Source: Pampus argenteus
Lineage: Eukaryota > Chordata > Actinopteri > Scombriformes > Stromateidae
Direction of reading: 5' to 3'
Assembly (NCBI GenBank): GCA_036937835.1
Contig: CM072879.1
Coordinates: 20,411,501-20,475,500 of the forward strand
Length of the DNA: 64,000 nt
The translations under genes were made by a program, and so were the position numbers. This document shows positions 63,301-64,000 of this stretch, in pieces (position 1 is the first letter of the stretch; each line of letters begins with the position of its first letter). The notes beneath the pieces are model-generated. The model was not told where the DNA came from and made no database searches. It saw only the letters and a program-made list of their open reading frames with translations.

Positions 63301-64000
63301 TTAAATAATAACATTCAGCTGCTGATAACGCCTATATAGCTAATTTAATAAGTACTTTGAGTATGTGGAGTCAGAAGAGTTCAGTAACAGAATCACATGC
63401 GTCTCTCAGGGGGAGATTTTTACTCCGCCACCATGACGGACTTCCTGGCCAGCGACGCTGTCATCTACAGGAGCCTGGGAGACAGCCGACCTGTCCTCAG
63501 GACCGTCAAGTATGACTCCAAGTGGCTCCGAGGTAGGTCACATGATCACATTAATACTCAGTAATGTGCCTTTAAACTTAAATTGTATAACAGCTGTATG
63601 GAAGCAAAGCAGTTTCTTTTAAAATTATTATGTAGATTAACTGCTTGCATAGATCCTAAAATCAGCTTTGATGAAACTCAGTGGTTATATACACATAAAC
63701 ACACATCTGAAAGCTACACGCTCATATTTCCTCTCTGTGGGGCTTGAAAGGCATCCTGGGAAGTAACTGTAAAGTAAACGTGGTGCGAGACAGGAGGAAA
63801 AAATGAAATAATGACCTTTTATCACCCAATAACTGTTGGGATGTGTTGAGACTGATGCTGAATAGAGGAGAGGTTTACCTTGAAAACAACAGTATTCCTT
63901 TCTGTCTCTGCAGAGCCTCACTTCCTGCACGCCATCGACTACGGTAACTATGTGTACTTCTTCCTCAGTGAGATCGCTGTGGAGTACACCGCCCTGGGCA
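57247..64000 (+). CDS. sema6c: Class 6 semaphorin, N-terminal part (probably sema6c); runs off the window
   Basis: Class 6 semaphorins are transmembrane axon-guidance ligands/receptors that bind plexin-A receptors through the sema domain and act at the cell surface. Eight coding exons (57247-57385, 57475-57589, 58218-58275, 61108-61164, 61451-61552, 63153-63243, 63410-63532, 63914-64000) splice by GT-AG with consistent phase into 257 residues. Residues 1-27 look like a signal peptide (RPPLVLLLLTSCFL); FPKDLEPIS then matches the usual mature start of the class. The sema domain begins near residue 48 (SYQYPSFQGLL). Typical blocks include RINHILYIAARDHVFAVNL, KLTWKSKDVSKCTVRGK, DECYNYVKVLVPRNDETLF, TCGTNAFNPTCRNYK, ARCPFESVQSNVGLFA, DFLASDAVIYRSLGD, KYDSKWLREPHFLHAIDYGN. 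NLT is a possible glycosylation site. LGLDFQR, AARDHVF, VRGK and DECYNY favour SEMA6C. The start ACAAAATGG has a good context. The rest of the sema domain, PSI, transmembrane and cytoplasmic parts lie beyond the window. Confidence 0.95.
57475..57589 (+). CDS. sema6c: sema6c coding exon 2
   Basis: Residues 47-84 plus two bases of an Arg codon: QSYQYPSFQGLLQDNDTLRL, GLDFQRMLRINHILYIAA. The acceptor is TGTCTCTGCAG and the donor CCAG|GTCAGC. This is the first strand region of the sema propeller. Confidence 0.95.
57590..58217 (+). other. sema6c intron 2
   Basis: 628 bp, starting with a (CA)n tract (57593-57620). The rest is AT-rich with no feature seen. Confidence 0.85.
58218..58275 (+). CDS. sema6c: sema6c coding exon 3
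   Basis: Completes Arg85 and encodes DHVFAVNLTTAAEEFVPQQ up to residue 104. The acceptor is AACTCTGCAG and the donor CAG|GTGAGA. NLT is a potential N-glycosylation site. Confidence 0.95.
58375..58950. repeat. 47-bp minisatellite, about 12 copies, in sema6c intron 3
   Basis: The unit is GCAGTAACAGTACATAAGTA, TAGTGATCTTGATGTAGTTA, AAGTACT (47 bp; TTAAAGTACT at 58411 and 58458 confirms the period). Variants: AACAG/AACAC/ATCAG, one GATGTT for GATCTT. The wording AAGTA..TAGTGATCTTGATG resembles CAAGTATTATCAATTTGATG in the 62.2-kb repeat fragment, so the array may have expanded from such an element. Confidence 0.95.
59085..59580 (+). mobile_element. hAT-like non-autonomous element in sema6c intron 3
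   Basis: It starts with CAGTGGTTCCCAACCTAGGG, GTCGGGGCCCTCCAAAGGGT, a hAT-type terminus. It runs through 59194-59494, nearly identical to 14425-14735, and ends in the AAGTATAAAGTAGCATCAAA, ACTTAAGTAAAA...GTAAATGTACTTAATTAC part. It has no coding capacity. High identity to the 14.4-kb copy implies a fairly young family or gene conversion. Confidence 0.75.
61108..61164 (+). CDS. sema6c: sema6c coding exon 4
   Basis: Residues 105-123, KLTWKSKDVSKCTVRGKNS, phase 0 at both ends, with the first conserved sema cysteine. The acceptor is TGTGTTTCAG and the donor AGC|GTGAGT. Confidence 0.97.
61451..61552 (+). CDS. sema6c: sema6c coding exon 5
   Basis: Residues 124-157, from DECYNYVKVLVPRNDE through TLFTCGTNAFNPTCRNYK; holds three conserved cysteines of the sema fold. 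Phase 0 at both ends; the acceptor is CATGTTTCAG and the donor AAG|GTACAC. Confidence 0.98.
61553..63152 (+). other. sema6c intron 5
   Basis: 1.6 kb. It includes a decayed fragment of the 'aagtac' repeat family at 62150-62275 (AAGTATTCAGATCATTTACT, GTACGGCAATGTAAAAATAC). Otherwise nothing is seen. Confidence 0.85.
62150..62275. repeat. Fragment of the 'aagtac' hAT-like repeat family
   Basis: Contains AAGTATTCAGATCATTTACT, GTACGGCAATGTAAAAATAC, GAGTAAAGTACACAAGTATT and AATTTGATGTAGTTAATG. The first two are hallmarks of a common fish hAT-derived repeat. Confidence 0.65.
63153..63243 (+). CDS. sema6c: sema6c coding exon 6
   Basis: Residues 158-187 plus one base: MMSLEQVGEEVVGQ, ARCPFESVQSNVGLFA. 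The acceptor is TTCTCCTCTCAG and the donor CTG|GTGAGT. The reverse strand also has an open frame here, which is a shadow. Confidence 0.97.
63410..63532 (+). CDS. sema6c: sema6c coding exon 7
   Basis: Residues 188-228 plus one base: GGDFYSATMTDFLASDAVIY, RSLGDSRPVLRTVKYDSKWL, R. The acceptor is GCGTCTCTCAG and the donor GAG|GTAGGT. Confidence 0.97.
63914..64000 (+). CDS. sema6c: sema6c coding exon 8 (cut by the window edge)
   Basis: Residues 229-257 plus one base: EPHFLHAIDYGNYVYFFLSE, IAVEYTALG. The acceptor is TGTCTCTGCAG. No donor is reached before the end of the window. Confidence 0.96.

Overview
The window reads as vertebrate nuclear DNA, most likely from a teleost fish. It is AT-leaning, gene-poor and intron-rich. 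It is crowded with very long (CA/GT)n microsatellites, minisatellites, decayed non-LTR retrotransposons, hAT-, Tc1- and palindromic-end DNA transposon debris, and several interspersed repeats of a type I recognise from fish genomes. There is no prokaryotic organisation: no operons, no CRISPR array, no rRNA or tRNA gene that I could support.

Only one protein-coding gene is convincing. At the right edge, positions 57247-64000 on the + strand carry the first eight coding exons of a class 6 semaphorin, and the gene runs off the window. Splicing them gives 257 residues: a signal peptide, the mature start FPKDLEPIS, and the N-terminal part of the sema domain with its conserved cysteines. All junctions follow GT-AG and keep phase. 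Residue choices (LGLDFQR, AARDHVF, DV..C.VRGK, DECYNY) point to sema6c more than sema6a, 6b or 6d. A short 5'UTR segment with a good splice acceptor lies directly upstream (57168). A CG-richer, unique-looking block at about 24480-24793, with CCAAT- and TATA-like elements and a perfect AAG|GTGAGT donor, is a plausible distal promoter and non-coding first exon. If so, 24794-57167 is a 32-kb first intron. A second block ending in a donor at 50114 could be an alternative leader exon.

Layout: 1-24 kb is intergenic, with a compound CA satellite (1.6-2.0 kb), LINE fragments (3.9-5.6 kb, 12.4 kb, 21.6 kb), a pair of related palindromic-end elements (5.8-6.4 and 7.4-7.7 kb), a 20-copy 29-bp minisatellite inside an hAT-like element (14.4-15.4 kb) and a 460-bp polypurine tract (19.7-20.2 kb). 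The stretch 24.8-57 kb (putative first intron or intergenic) holds a 230-bp and a 168-bp pure GT tract, LINE, hAT and Tc1 relics (28.2-31.3 kb), a fold-back repeat (35.0 kb), a TIR element (37.1-37.6 kb), two LINE endonuclease fragments (40.5 and 50.8-51.4 kb) and minisatellites (53.9 and 56.5 kb). The semaphorin introns contain a 12-copy 47-bp minisatellite and a near-identical relative of the 14.4-kb hAT-like element.

I found no novel defence, metabolic or signalling system. The most interesting signals are the semaphorin's 5' structure and the minisatellites that seem to have grown out of transposon sequence.
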